From Actinoplanes lutulentus (GTDB taxonomy: Bacteria; Actinomycetota; Actinomycetes; Mycobacteriales; Micromonosporaceae), in NCBI RefSeq assembly GCF_003259845.1, contig NZ_QLMJ01000006.1, positions 62,001 through 126,000 of the forward strand: DNA of 64,000 nucleotides, written 5' to 3'. The notes below the pieces were generated by a model. It had not been told where the DNA came from, searched no databases, and saw only the letters and a list, made by a program, of their open reading frames with translations. Shown here in pieces: positions 1 through 10,403 of the stretch. Every line of letters starts with the position of its first letter. The first letter of the stretch is position 1. Made by a program: the position numbers and the translations under genes.

Positions 1-1
1 G

Positions 2-40
2 CTGGTCCGGCTGGGCCTGATAAACGGTGGTTACGAGTGA
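2..40 (+). CDS. Possible C-terminal tail of an upstream gene (partial)
   Basis: One frame reads LVRLGLINGGYE and then TGA at 38-40, which looks like a plausible protein end 18 bases before the next start. Only twelve codons are visible, so no function can be assigned. The other two forward frames also reach stops within the first 51 bases, so this is a weak call. Confidence 0.25.
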   Translation: MVRLGLINGGYE

Positions 41-58
41 CCATGGGATAATCCCCTG

Positions 59-1201
59 GTGACCCGGGTGCTGCTACGAACTCTGGCGGCCGCGGTTCTG
101 CTGGTCGCGTCCGTCCTGATCGGCTGGCGGGTGCTCGGCCCGGCCGAGGTCCTCGGGAGCGCGACCTCTCCTTATCCCCCTCTGACGATCCGCACGCCGG
201 GTGTCACCGGCCGGACCAATGTGGCCCCGCTGGTTGTCGACGGCCGGCTGCGGGTCTACGCGGCGAAGCATCAGGTGCGGGCGGACGGCCCGGTCGACGG
301 CCGGACCGTCTACACCGCCCGGTGGTCGCTGCGCCGCTGGCCCGAGCAGCTCAGCGCGGTGACGGCGAGTGGTACCACGGTCGTCACCCGCTGGTCGGAC
401 GGCGAGCTCGTGGCGATCGACGCACGCACGGGTGAGATCGCCTGGCGGGTGTCCGCCGCTGCCTCGGCGCCGGATTACGCCGGTCACCGCACCGGCGCGG
501 CGACGGTCTGGGACGCGCGGGCTCTGCGGATCGCCGCCGGCACCGTCGTGGTCACCGAGGATCAAGAGCTTCTTGGGTACGCCGTGAGCACTGGCGAAGT
601 CAGCTGGCGGTTGCCCCGGCCTACCGGGTGTGCGGAAACGTTCACGACGTCGAGTGCGGTGTTCGCGTGTTCCGTCGCCTATGACGCGACGACGGGCAAG
701 GCGGTGACCGGCTTGCCGGCCGGGCCGTGGACACCGGTGGGGTGTGAGCCGGACGGTTCCGCGTGTGCCGGACTCCGTGACGCCGCCGGGCAGGGCTGGA
801 TCGACGGGAAGCGGGCGCCGGCGCTCGACGACCCGGAGGCCACTGTCGCGGCGGGTGTCGTGGTCAGCTCGGCGGGGGCGGTGGTGACCGGCCGGTCCGC
901 CGCGGGTGCGGTGCTCTGGACGTGGAACGGCTCGGCGCGGGTGCTGGGCGGCTCGGACGCGACGGTGCTGCTGCTGACGCCGGAGAACACGCTGGTCGGC
1001 GTGGATGCCGGAACCGGGGTGGAGACGCTGCGGTTCCCGCTGGCCTTCGGGACCGAGAGCACCGAGTGGAAGCCGGGCCGCTACCGGATCGCCGGCGGAT
1101 ACCTGGCGATGGAACGACTGAACGTTGATGCCCCCGAGGACGACCCGGAGTCCCCGATCTACTACCTGACGCTCGACACGGTGATCATCGCGGCGCTCTA
1201 G
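59..1201 (+). CDS. Secreted/membrane-anchored PQQ-like beta-propeller protein
   Basis: 380 residues from a GTG start. An N-terminal hydrophobic segment (about residues 5-25, LAAAVLLVASVLIGW) is a signal peptide or single membrane anchor. The rest has the recurring W/V-x-x-A/G-D-x-x-T-G-x-x-W pattern of outer-membrane-assembly-B/PQQ-like propeller repeats, for example AIDARTGEIAW and GYAVSTGEVSW. No catalytic residues for a quinoprotein dehydrogenase are evident, so a scaffold or sensor role outside the membrane is more likely than an enzyme. The stop overlaps the end of the convergent ROK gene by 4 bp. It is the first of four such propeller proteins in this window. Confidence 0.75.
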   Translation: MTRVLLRTLAAAVLLVASVLIGWRVLGPAEVLGSATSPYPPLTIRTPGVTGRTNVAPLVVDGRLRVYAAKHQVRADGPVDGRTVYTARWSLRRWPEQLSAVTASGTTVVTRWSDGELVAIDARTGEIAWRVSAAASAPDYAGHRTGAATVWDARALRIAAGTVVVTEDQELLGYAVSTGEVSWRLPRPTGCAETFTTSSAVFACSVAYDATTGKAVTGLPAGPWTPVGCEPDGSACAGLRDAAGQGWIDGKRAPALDDPEATVAAGVVVSSAGAVVTGRSAAGAVLWTWNGSARVLGGSDATVLLLTPENTLVGVDAGTGVETLRFPLAFGTESTEWKPGRYRIAGGYLAMERLNVDAPEDDPESPIYYLTLDTVIIAAL

Positions 1202-2325
1202 GTGAGCTGGGGTAACAGGGCTGCCCAGGCCTCTTCGGCCGCGCCTGCGATGGGGCCCTCGTCGTCGCCGAGGGTGGCGGGCAGGACCGGTGGTGGGGAC
1301 GCTCGGTGGATCAGCATGAGGCCGTCCCGGTAAGCCGTGTTGATCGCGTCCGGCACGGCGGCCAGCAGGTCCACGCCCAGGCCGCCCAGCGTGACCAGGT
1401 CTACGTCGAGGCCGTTCACCAGGCCCGCCATGCCCCGGCCGAGGGCTGCGCCGACCTCCTGGACCGCGGTCAGCTCGGCCGACTGCGGTTCCGCGCGTGC
1501 CGTCGCGATCACTCGGCGGGCGTAGGTGACCGGGTCCCGGGGTGGGGGTTCGGACAGGAGGCGGGCCAGGGCGGTGCCGTCGACGGCCGTGCCCCAGCAG
1601 CCGGGGGCGCCGCAGGGGCAGCGGACCGACGGGTCGCCGAAGGGCATGTGGCCGAACTCGCCGGCCGCTCCCAGGGCGCCGATCGTCGGGCGGCCGCCTT
1701 CCACCACCGCGCCGCCCAGGCCGGCTTCGATGCGCAGGTGCAGGGCTACGGCGGCGCCGACCGCAGCGCCCCGGCGGGATTCGGCGGTGGCGGCCAGGGT
1801 GGCGTCGTTGCCGGCCACGAAGACGTCGGCCGCGGGCCAGAGGGCGGTCAGGTCGACGTCGTGCCAGCCCGCTGTCGAAGCGTCCAGGCGCAGGGACCGG
1901 GAGACGGTGCCCGGCACGGAGACGCCGACTGCTCGGGGGCGGTCGCCGAACCCGGAGATGACCTCGGCGATCGCGGCCGTGACGGTCGCGCGGACCTCGT
2001 CCCAGCCGGTCGAGGCGTGCCGGCCCGATCGGGAGGCGGCGGTGGCGCCGCCCAGCTCGACCACGTCGACCCGCCAGGCCTCGTGGGTGATCGCCACGGC
2101 CAGCACGACCGGGCCTTCCGGGTGGGGCAGCAGCACGGTGGTCGGCCGGCCCCGGCTGCCGCTCGGTGCGGCCGGTGCCTGTACCAGCAGTGACGCCCGG
2201 CTGAGCTTGGTGACCAGCTCGGTGGCCGCGCCGGTGCCGACGCCGAGGAGGCGGGCCGCGTCGGCGCGGGTGACACCGGGCGTGTGATGCACCACACGGA
2301 GAAGCTCGGTGGAGCGGGTCGTCAC
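1198..2325 (-). CDS. ROK-family transcriptional regulator
   Basis: 375 residues, GTG start with a strong purine-rich Shine-Dalgarno (AAAAAAGGAG, 5 bases upstream). An N-terminal winged helix-turn-helix (about residues 5-60, VTRADAARLLGVGTGAATELVTKL region) is followed by a ROK sugar-kinase-like domain with the zinc-binding CPCGAPGCWGT motif. NagC/Mlc/XylR-type ROK proteins repress sugar or efflux genes and release DNA on binding a sugar or sugar phosphate; the ligand here is unknown. It is divergent from the MFS gene with only 44 bp between starts and a perfect palindrome in that gap, so it most likely controls the transporter and itself. Confidence 0.88.
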   Translation of the reverse strand: MTTRSTELLRVVHHTPGVTRADAARLLGVGTGAATELVTKLSRASLLVQAPAAPSGSRGRPTTVLLPHPEGPVVLAVAITHEAWRVDVVELGGATAASRSGRHASTGWDEVRATVTAAIAEVISGFGDRPRAVGVSVPGTVSRSLRLDASTAGWHDVDLTALWPAADVFVAGNDATLAATAESRRGAAVGAAVALHLRIEAGLGGAVVEGGRPTIGALGAAGEFGHMPFGDPSVRCPCGAPGCWGTAVDGTALARLLSEPPPRDPVTYARRVIATARAEPQSAELTAVQEVGAALGRGMAGLVNGLDVDLVTLGGLGVDLLAAVPDAINTAYRDGLMLIHRASPPPVLPATLGDDEGPIAGAAEEAWAALLPQLT

Positions 2326-2341
2326 GTCAACTCCTTTTTTT

Positions 2342-2356
2342 GCTCTGCATCAGAGC
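2342..2356. promoter_or_regulatory. Candidate ROK operator palindrome
   Basis: GCTCTG-CAT-CAGAGC is a perfect 6-bp inverted repeat with a 3-bp spacer in the 44-bp gap between the divergent ROK regulator and MFS transporter starts. Its position next to both starts would let a bound repressor block both genes. Binding is inferred from position and symmetry only. Confidence 0.5.
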
Positions 2357-2369
2357 TTATTCTGTGGCG

Positions 2370-3587
2370 GTGAAGCTCAACCGCCCGGCGCTGGTCGTCC
2401 TCGGCACTTCGACGTTCTGCTATGTGACAGCCGAAACCCTTCCTGTCGGCCTGCTACCTCAGATCTCGGCCGGCCTCGACGTCACCGAGGCCCAGGTCGG
2501 GCTCCTGCTCACCAGTTACGCCGTGGTGGCCGCGCTGAGCACCATCCCGCTCACCGCACTCACCATGCGGGTTCCCCGGCACGTGTTGCTGGCGGTCACC
2601 GTAGCGGTCTTCGTCGTCTCCCAGGCGGCCGCGGCGCTCGCACCCACCTTTACGGTGCTGGTTCTCTCCCGGCTCGTCTGCGCGCTGGCGCACGGGGTGT
2701 TCTGGTCGGTGATCGGGCCGATCACCGCGCGGCTGGCGCCACCCGGGCAGGTCGGGCGGGCTACGTCACTGGTATTCATCGGCAACTCGCTCGCCATCGT
2801 GCTGGGTGTTCCGCTCGGCACCGCGCTCGGTCAGTGGCTCGGCTGGCGGCTGTCGATCGGCGTGATCGCGGCCGCCGGGTTGGTCTGCCTCGTCGCGTTG
2901 ATCTTCCTGCTGCCGGAGATGCCGGTGCTGCCGCGGGACCGGGCCGCCCGGCTCAAGGACCAGATGCGCGACGCCGTGCTGATCCTGCGCAACGGCCGGG
3001 TCTTCGGGCTCTGCGCGGTCACCCTGGTGGTGGTCATCGGGCACTTCGCGGCGTACACGTACATCGCGCCGCTGGTCCGCCGGGACGCCGGGTTCGACGG
3101 TGCGGCGCTCAGCCTGCTGCTTCTCGGGTACGGCGCGGTCGGGCTGGTCGCCAACTTCGTGGTCGGGCGGTTCGTGGACCGGCGGCCCGGACCGATCCTG
3201 CTCGGGCTCACCGTGACCGTCGCCGTGTCGGTGATCCTGCTGGCGCCGGTGCTCGGCCCGGTCGGGACGGTGCTGGCCGTGCTGGTCTGGGGCGGCTCGT
3301 TCAACGCGATCCCGGTCCTGCTCGGCTCGGCGTCGTTGCGGGTGGCGCCGGCGAGCCGGGACGCGGCCTCGGCTGTTTACGTGGTGGCGTTCCAGATCGG
3401 CATCGGCGGCGGGGCGTTCATCGGCGAGCGGATGGTCGGCGCCGGGCACCTCGGTGTGCTGCCGGTTGTCACGGCGGTCTTCGCGGTGGTCGCGTCGGTG
3501 CTGGTGGTGACGTTCCGGCAGACCTTCCCGGCCCGGATCAGCGCCGAGGAACATGACGAGGCGCAGGCGGCGGCGCTGCAGCACTGA
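2370..3587 (+). CDS. MFS transporter, DHA1-type (drug/sugar efflux)
   Basis: 405 residues from GTG at 2370; GTG at 2364 and TTG at 2340 are in-frame alternatives. About twelve hydrophobic segments span the protein. The loop after the second helix carries the MFS motif-A-like sequence LTALTMRVPRHVLLAV, and the fifth-helix region has the antiporter-like run GNSLAIVLGVPLG. The SotB/AraJ-type branch exports sugars or drugs by proton antiport; the substrate cannot be read here. Divergent from the ROK regulator. A 9-bp sequence that includes the stop codon (CAGCACTGA) is repeated once just downstream. Confidence 0.88.
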   Translation: MKLNRPALVVLGTSTFCYVTAETLPVGLLPQISAGLDVTEAQVGLLLTSYAVVAALSTIPLTALTMRVPRHVLLAVTVAVFVVSQAAAALAPTFTVLVLSRLVCALAHGVFWSVIGPITARLAPPGQVGRATSLVFIGNSLAIVLGVPLGTALGQWLGWRLSIGVIAAAGLVCLVALIFLLPEMPVLPRDRAARLKDQMRDAVLILRNGRVFGLCAVTLVVVIGHFAAYTYIAPLVRRDAGFDGAALSLLLLGYGAVGLVANFVVGRFVDRRPGPILLGLTVTVAVSVILLAPVLGPVGTVLAVLVWGGSFNAIPVLLGSASLRVAPASRDAASAVYVVAFQIGIGGGAFIGERMVGAGHLGVLPVVTAVFAVVASVLVVTFRQTFPARISAEEHDEAQAAALQH

Positions 3588-3678
3588 TCTCTCAGCACTG
3601 AGCAGGCGTGCCGTCGCCGGGGCCGGCGGCGGGTCGCGCCGGGGCATGGACGTCAGAACCGGGGGCTGACGGTACGGG

Positions 3679-3703
3679 CCCGGCTGCGCTTGGCGCAGCC
3701 GGG
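3679..3703. terminator. Bidirectional hairpin terminator
   Basis: A perfect 11-bp inverted repeat, CCCGGCTGCGC with GCGCAGCCGGG, around a TTG loop lies between the convergent MFS and aminotransferase genes. No U-run follows, as is common in actinobacteria. Confidence 0.7.
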
Positions 3704-3725
3704 AACGCGTATCGAAGAAGGGGTC

Positions 3726-4805
3726 TTAGGCGAGAGCGGCTTCGGCGGCGGCGAGGAACTGGTCGTTCTCCTCGGGGGTGCCGACCGTGACGCGGACGCC
3801 GTCCGGGTGGAAGCCGCGGACGATGACGCCGCGGTTCTCGCAGGCCGCGGCGAAGGCGGCGGTGCGGTCGCCGAGCGGGAGCCAGACGAAGTTGGCCTGG
3901 CTGGCCGGGACCTCAATGGAGAGTTTGCGCAGGGCTTCAGTGAGGCGGTCGCGTTCGGCGACGACCAGGGAGCAGCGGCGGCGGACCTCGTCCTCCTGCG
4001 CCAGGGCGGCGAGGGCGGCGGCCTGAGCGACAGTGCTGGTGGAGAACGGGGTGACGACCTTGCGGATGGTCGCGGCGACCTCGGGCTGGGCGACCAGGTA
4101 ACCCATCCGCAGGCCGGCCAGGCCCCACGCCTTGCTCATGGTGCGCAGCACGACCACGTTGGGGCGATCGCCGTAGGTCTGCAGCGCGTCCGGGACGTCG
4201 GGGTCGGTGACGAACTCGCGGTACGCCTCGTCGAGCACGACCAGCACGTCGGAGGGCACGTCGGCGAGGAAGCGGTCGATCTCGGCCTTGCGCAGCGAGG
4301 TGCCGGTCGGGTTGTTCGGGTTGCAGACGAAGATCATCCGGGTCTGGTCGGTGATCGCCTCGGCCATCGCGGCGAGGTCGTGGCCGTGCGCTGCGGTGTT
4401 CGGAACCCGGATGCTTGTGGCGCCGCCGCCGGCCGCGATGATCGGGTACGCCTCGAACGACCGCCACGAGTAGACGATCTCGTCCCCGGGCAGGCAGGTG
4501 GCTTTCGTCAGGATCTCGGCGAGCGCGACCGAGCCGCAGCCGGTGACGATCCGGTCCGGGCTCACGCCGAACCGCTCGGCGATCACCTCACGCAGCTTCA
4601 CCACGCCCATGTCGGGGTACCGGTGCACCGACGCCATGGCCTCGGTGGCGGCTTCCACGACGCCGGGCAGCGGGCCGTACGGCACCTCGTTGCTGGCCAG
4701 CTTGATCGCCTCGCCGATGCCGAGCTCGCGGGCGAGGTCGGCGACGTTGCGGCCGGGCACGTAGTTCGGCAGCGCGTCCAGATCGGCGCGGGTCAGCCGG
4801 GTCAT
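3726..4805 (-). CDS. pat: PLP-dependent aminotransferase, HisC/aromatic-aminotransferase type
   Basis: 359 residues, class I/II fold. The PLP-binding lysine lies in the TMSKAWGLAGLRMGY motif, preceded by CNPNNPTGT and by LDEAYREF, which carries the cofactor-contacting Asp and Tyr. Length and motifs match the HisC-like Pat subfamily that transaminates aromatic amino acids or histidinol phosphate; histidine-operon neighbours are absent, which favours an aromatic aminotransferase. The ATG overlaps the TGA of the upstream RDD gene (ATGA) and its GGAGG Shine-Dalgarno lies inside that gene, so the two are translationally coupled. The divergent Lrp/AsnC regulator is the obvious candidate controller. 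Confidence 0.85.
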   Translation of the reverse strand: MTRLTRADLDALPNYVPGRNVADLARELGIGEAIKLASNEVPYGPLPGVVEAATEAMASVHRYPDMGVVKLREVIAERFGVSPDRIVTGCGSVALAEILTKATCLPGDEIVYSWRSFEAYPIIAAGGGATSIRVPNTAAHGHDLAAMAEAITDQTRMIFVCNPNNPTGTSLRKAEIDRFLADVPSDVLVVLDEAYREFVTDPDVPDALQTYGDRPNVVVLRTMSKAWGLAGLRMGYLVAQPEVAATIRKVVTPFSTSTVAQAAALAALAQEDEVRRRCSLVVAERDRLTEALRKLSIEVPASQANFVWLPLGDRTAAFAAACENRGVIVRGFHPDGVRVTVGTPEENDQFLAAAEAALA

Positions 4806-5809
4806 TTAAGTCCTCCGGGAGGGGCGATGGGTTGTACGCCGTGCGGAACGGCGACGACGACGGTGGCCGCCGCCTTGTCGTGCCAGGCCTGACGCAGGCG
4901 CGAGTCGAAGACCGGCGACAGCGCGGCGAAGAACTGGATCACCAGGCCTATCCCGCACCACCAGAACAGCGTCCACATGCCGAGACGGGCCCAGCGGGTG
5001 AAGGCGCGCCCGAAACCGAGCGGGTTGGTGCTCTCGACCGGGACCACCTTGATGCCCATCAGCCGTTTGCCGATGGTCTGACCGCGGCCGGCGATCGACG
5101 GCGCCTCGTAGACCAGCCAGAGCAGGGTCGCGACCAGCACGATGGCGATCGACAGGGTCTGCATGCGCGCGGTGGGCTCGCCGACCGTGGCGGTGGCGCT
5201 GTTCGCCTCGACCTGGGACATGTAGTCCCGCATGATCGGGGCGAAGTCCTGCCAGTACTGATAGATGAACCAGCCGTTGACCACGACGTTGAGCAGCAGG
5301 ACGACGGCGATGTCGATGAGCCGGGCGGTCAGCCGGCGGCCCAGACCGGCGAGCGGGAAGCCGTGCGGCATCGCCTGCGGGATGGGGTAGAGGTAAGCGT
5401 GTGGGGGCTGGCCGGCCCAGGTGGGCTGGGGGTATTGCTGGGGGTATCCCTGCGGCGGGCCTTGTTGCGGATTTTGCTGCCAGCCCGGGGGCGGCGGGCC
5501 TTGCTGCCAGCCCGGCGGTGGCGGGCCTTGCTGCCAGCCCTGAGGCGGCGGGCCCTGCTGCGGGTTTTGTTGCCAGCCCGGCGGCGGGTTGTAAGGGGCC
5601 GGCGGCTGTGTCTGGGCCTGGGGCTGCGGCGCCGGGGTGATCGGGGCGGGGGAGACCTGTGCCGCCGGCTCCTCCTCGACCGCGGGTGGTCCCTCCGGCG
5701 GGACCTCGTCGGCCGGGATGGCCTTGCCCAGCCAGCCGTCACCGTCCCAGTAGCGCTGGGTACTGGTGTCGGCCGGGTCCTTGTACCAACCCGCGGGAAG
5801 CGAACTCAT
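4802..5809 (-). CDS. DUF2510/RDD-family membrane protein with Pro/Gln-rich linker
   Basis: 335 residues from ATG at 5809; an in-frame extension to 5908 is unlikely because the MSSLPAGWYKDP start matches the usual DUF2510 N-terminus. Order: a DUF2510 motif (GWYKDP...RYWDGDGW, residues 5-30), a Pro/Gly/Gln-rich linker with repeated PPGWQQ units (about 60-155), then an RDD domain with three or four membrane segments (about 170-320), including GRRLTARLIDIAVV and the KRLMGIKVV motif. RDD proteins are small integral membrane proteins of uncertain, possibly transport-related, role. First gene of a two-gene operon with the aminotransferase. Confidence 0.85.
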   Translation of the reverse strand: MSSLPAGWYKDPADTSTQRYWDGDGWLGKAIPADEVPPEGPPAVEEEPAAQVSPAPITPAPQPQAQTQPPAPYNPPPGWQQNPQQGPPPQGWQQGPPPPGWQQGPPPPGWQQNPQQGPPQGYPQQYPQPTWAGQPPHAYLYPIPQAMPHGFPLAGLGRRLTARLIDIAVVLLLNVVVNGWFIYQYWQDFAPIMRDYMSQVEANSATATVGEPTARMQTLSIAIVLVATLLWLVYEAPSIAGRGQTIGKRLMGIKVVPVESTNPLGFGRAFTRWARLGMWTLFWWCGIGLVIQFFAALSPVFDSRLRQAWHDKAAATVVVAVPHGVQPIAPPGGLK

Positions 5810-5890
5810 GGGCAAACCTTTACACGACAGCCTGACCGTTCCCTGCGGCCCGGTCTTTGATCTCAGTGTCCCAGAGCGCCGCGTGGTTGT

Positions 5891-5911
5891 GCCGTGACAG
5901 TGGCGCACGGC
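5891..5911. promoter_or_regulatory. Inverted repeat in the RDD/Lrp divergent region
   Basis: GCCGTG-N9-CACGGC lies about midway between the divergent RDD-aminotransferase operon and the Lrp/AsnC-type gene. It is a possible binding site for that regulator or a local hairpin. Only symmetry and position support it. Confidence 0.3.
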
Positions 5912-5978
5912 TCTGTCCTGGGCAACAGTTTGGATCTGTGCTGGTCAACCTGTGCAATCCGTACGGTAACTTCGCCGG

Positions 5979-6467
5979 ATGGGTGAGCAGACTGTTCAGC
6001 TCGACGGCCTCGACGCGCGGCTGATCGCACTGCTGGGGACGGAGCCGCGGATCGGTGTCCTGGAGCTTTCCCGGCGGCTCGCGGTGGCGCGCGGCACGGT
6101 CCAGGCGCGTCTCGACAAGCTGATCGCGCGCGGCGCGATCAAAGGCTTCGGCCCCGAGGTGGTCCCGGCCGCGATCGGGTTCGGCGTCACGAGCTTCGTG
6201 ACCTTGGAGATCAGGCAACGGTACGGGCATGACGCCGTCGCCGGGCACCTGGCCGACATTCCTGAAGTCCTCGAGGCGCACACGATCACCGGCAGTGGCG
6301 ACATCCTGTGCCGGATCGTGGCCCGGGCGAACGCCGATCTGCAGCGGGTGATCGACCAGATCGTCGGGTACGAGGGGATCGTCCGGGCGCACACGATCAT
6401 CGCGTTGGCGGAGCTGATTCCGTACCGGACTGCGCCGCTGGTCCAATCGTCATATAACGCGAAATAG
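5979..6467 (+). CDS. Lrp/AsnC-family transcriptional regulator
   Basis: 162 residues. An N-terminal winged helix-turn-helix (about 8-60: LDARLIALLGTEPRIGVLELSRRL, then ARGTVQARLDKLIARGAI) is followed by a RAM/AsnC effector domain (about 65-150) with the typical glycine-containing GSGDILCRIVA strand. These proteins assemble into octamers and sense amino acids. It is divergent from the aminotransferase operon, which suggests local control of an amino-acid pathway; the ligand is not readable. Confidence 0.9.
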   Translation: MGEQTVQLDGLDARLIALLGTEPRIGVLELSRRLAVARGTVQARLDKLIARGAIKGFGPEVVPAAIGFGVTSFVTLEIRQRYGHDAVAGHLADIPEVLEAHTITGSGDILCRIVARANADLQRVIDQIVGYEGIVRAHTIIALAELIPYRTAPLVQSSYNAK

Positions 6468-6529
6468 AGCGTCGACACGGGCATTCCGTGCTCTCGGGCT
6501 GAGCCGATCTAGGTCATTACCCTGCTCCA

Positions 6530-7822
6530 ATGGCCTCGGGCGGGGGTTCCTGGAAGGGATACACGGTGCTCACCACTGCGGTGGTCGTCACCGTGCTCGC
6601 CACGACGGGCGTGTGGAACCCGTTCCCGCAGATGTGGTCCTGGGTCAACACCAGCGGCCCGGTGGCACCTGGCACCCGCTGGCAGCAGACGCTCGGCGGC
6701 ACACCGCAGAGCGTTGCCATCGTCGGCGACGCGGTGATCGTCGAGTACCGGACGTCGGTCGAGGCGTACGGGCTGACCGCTGCCGTCCCGCTCTGGAAGT
6801 CGGACGCCGACTGGGCCTCGATCGCGGGCTCGGGCGCCGCCGCCGTGGTGGTCACCGGCCGGCTGCTCACCAAGGGCTATCAGGTGCTCGACCCGCGGAC
6901 CGGGGTGGTACGCCGATCGGACACCACGGCCGGCGCCGTCTGGACGTACCAGGACGCGATCGTCGACCTGAGCTGCTCCAAAGGCAACGACTGCCGGCTG
7001 ACCGCCTGGGACCCGAAGGCCGGTGGCCAGCTCTGGAGCGTGGACACCGGAGGCATCGGGTTCGTGCTGGACGCCGCCAACCCCGACCTGCCGGACACCC
7101 GGCGGCTGGTGTCCGACGAGGTGGACGACGACATCGCCGGGCCGCCCGCGCTGCCCGGCCTGATGGGCCTGCCGAACGACGGGCAGATCCGGGTGATCGA
7201 CACGGCGAACGGCAAGCTCGTGCAGACCCTGCGGGAGGCCCGGGACCAGAAGGTCGTGGTGGTCGGCGGCCGGGTGCTCACGGTGAACGGAACCCCGGCC
7301 GACGGCACCTGTTACTACGAGGTGGTGGCGACCGATCCGCCCGGCAACGCGGTGGTGTGGCGGCGGGACGGGCTCAATCTGCGTACCGCGGACAACGGGT
7401 CGGCCTGCGAGCAGGAGAAGGACCCGGCCGGCGGGTACAACGTGGTGCTCGGCGTCGACCCGTACGGCCGTGAGGTTCTGATCAACGGGAACGACGGGCG
7501 CAACCTCTGGTACGGCGACAAGGACTCCGACGTGCTCGCGGTGAACGACACCTACGCGGTCATCCGCAAGGACGACACTCTGCGTGGGTACTCGTTCAGC
7601 AAGGGCAAGACGGTGTGGACGCAGACCGGGCGGGACAAGGCCGGTGCGGCGCTCACCCCGTACGCCGCTGTCGTCGTCTCCAAGAACCGGGTCACCGCGT
7701 TGGCACCGGCCAGCGGGGTGGTCCGTGCCGATGTGCGTACCGATGCGAAGGTCTTCGCGGTCGGTCCGGAGGGTTTGATCGCGGTCTCCGGCCGGGACAT
7801 GGCCTACCTGCCGTTCGCCTGA
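6530..7822 (+). CDS. Membrane-anchored PQQ-like beta-propeller protein
   Basis: 430 residues. One hydrophobic N-terminal segment (about 10-28, YTVLTTAVVVTVLATTGVW) anchors or exports the protein. The remainder is a series of beta-propeller blades, for example YGLTAAVPLWKS, AWDPKAGGQLWSVDTGG and NGNDGRNLWYGD. Several cysteines (DLSCSKGNDC, GTCYYE, SACEQ) could form disulfides outside the cell. No enzymatic motif was recognised. It is the second of four related propeller proteins here, each an apparently independent unit. Confidence 0.75.
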   Translation: MASGGGSWKGYTVLTTAVVVTVLATTGVWNPFPQMWSWVNTSGPVAPGTRWQQTLGGTPQSVAIVGDAVIVEYRTSVEAYGLTAAVPLWKSDADWASIAGSGAAAVVVTGRLLTKGYQVLDPRTGVVRRSDTTAGAVWTYQDAIVDLSCSKGNDCRLTAWDPKAGGQLWSVDTGGIGFVLDAANPDLPDTRRLVSDEVDDDIAGPPALPGLMGLPNDGQIRVIDTANGKLVQTLREARDQKVVVVGGRVLTVNGTPADGTCYYEVVATDPPGNAVVWRRDGLNLRTADNGSACEQEKDPAGGYNVVLGVDPYGREVLINGNDGRNLWYGDKDSDVLAVNDTYAVIRKDDTLRGYSFSKGKTVWTQTGRDKAGAALTPYAAVVVSKNRVTALAPASGVVRADVRTDAKVFAVGPEGLIAVSGRDMAYLPFA

Positions 7823-7906
7823 TTCCGTCGCCGTTTTGTCTCCCGTCGGGCGAAGGATCGGGGAGGGTTCGCGCGGGGCGGGTCCGCTGCCCTAGGCTTG
7901 CCGCTC

Positions 7907-9571
<1,665 letters not shown>

Positions 9572-9574
9572 GGT

Positions 9575-9598
9575 GAAGGGCCCCCGCGGGGGCCCTTC
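9575..9598. terminator. Palindromic bidirectional terminator
   Basis: A perfect 24-base palindrome (GAAGGGCCCCCG and its complement) lies between the convergent class I fumarase and lipoprotein genes and would form a very stable hairpin in either transcript. Confidence 0.8.
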
Positions 9599-9605
9599 GA
9601 CCAGC

Positions 9606-10121
9606 TCAGCGGCAGTAACCCGCGACCGGGCTCAGCCACTCGGCGAGCTGGGCCTTCAGGGTCTTGTCCAGGTCCTTGGTGGTCTTGATCTTTTCGATGT
9701 AGTTGCGGTCCTTCGCGCTTTTCTCGATCTTGGTGGCCGACGTGACGCCGGCTTCCTTGAGCTCGGGGTTCTCCGCGCCGGCCGTTTCCTTGCGGATCTG
9801 GGTGCCGACCGATTTCAGCTCGGCGGCGGCTGATTTCTCGGCCTTCTCCGCCTCGTCGGTCTGCTTCGCCTCCTTGTGGGCGATCATCTTGCCGAGCTCG
9901 GTGCCGAAGTCGCCCAGGGCGGCGCTGAACACCTCGTCGAGGCGGCCGCAGACCTTCTCGGTGTTCGCCGAGTAGTCCGGTTTCGGCACGGTGGTGGCCG
10001 GTGTGGCCGAAGCGGTGACGGCGGCCGGTGCCGCGATCTCGCTGGTGTTCGCATCGCTCTCACAGGCGGCGCCGGTCAGCATGACGCCACCGGCGAGCGC
10101 GGCCAGGATGGCGCGTCGCAT
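9606..10121 (-). CDS. Putative lipoprotein, helical and lysine/glutamate-rich
   Basis: 171 residues. The signal sequence MRRAILAALAGGVMLTGAAC ends at a cysteine in an acceptable, not ideal, lipobox (GAAC), which suggests a membrane-anchored lipoprotein. After a Thr/Ala-rich linker the mature part is charged and predicted helical (AKQTDEAEKAEKSAAAEL region, about residues 85-105). Two further cysteines (VCGRL and the terminal YCR) could pair. Family not recognised. It is divergent from the SARP regulator, with a 13-bp perfect hairpin in the gap. Confidence 0.7.
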   Translation of the reverse strand: MRRAILAALAGGVMLTGAACESDANTSEIAAPAAVTASATPATTVPKPDYSANTEKVCGRLDEVFSAALGDFGTELGKMIAHKEAKQTDEAEKAEKSAAAELKSVGTQIRKETAGAENPELKEAGVTSATKIEKSAKDRNYIEKIKTTKDLDKTLKAQLAEWLSPVAGYCR

Positions 10122-10218
10122 CAGGGGGATCCTCTTCGTCGCGGGTCGGGGAACCCAGCCGACGGTACGTTCCGTTCGCTACCGCGTCCAACCGAGAGTG
10201 ATCATCAAGATACGAACA

Positions 10219-10247
10219 GCCCGTCCGTGGGATACCCACGGACGGGC
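10219..10247. other. Perfect 13-bp hairpin in a divergent promoter region
   Basis: GCCCGTCCGTGGG and its exact complement flank a 3-base ATA loop, in the 282-bp gap between the divergent lipoprotein and SARP genes. A terminator is not expected there. It could end a short unannotated transcript, act in the SARP leader, or be a protein-binding palindrome. No U-run follows on either strand. Confidence 0.55.
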
Positions 10248-10403
10248 CGCACACCCCCGTTGGACGTCAGGGCCGCCCCGCCGCATGAGGGGCGCCCAGG
10301 CGGCGGGACGGCGCTGAGGACAGCCTGCCCGGGGCCGCTCTCGTTTCGCTGTCGATCCGCTCCTGCCTGCTCGGATAGGCTTCCATCACGGCATGGGGGG
10401 CGG

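Noticed and set aside
4832..5860. 342-codon forward frame over the RDD gene
   Set aside because: Repeats such as RRALLPARR are the antisense of the Pro/Gln linker; DUF2510 and RDD motifs are on the minus strand.
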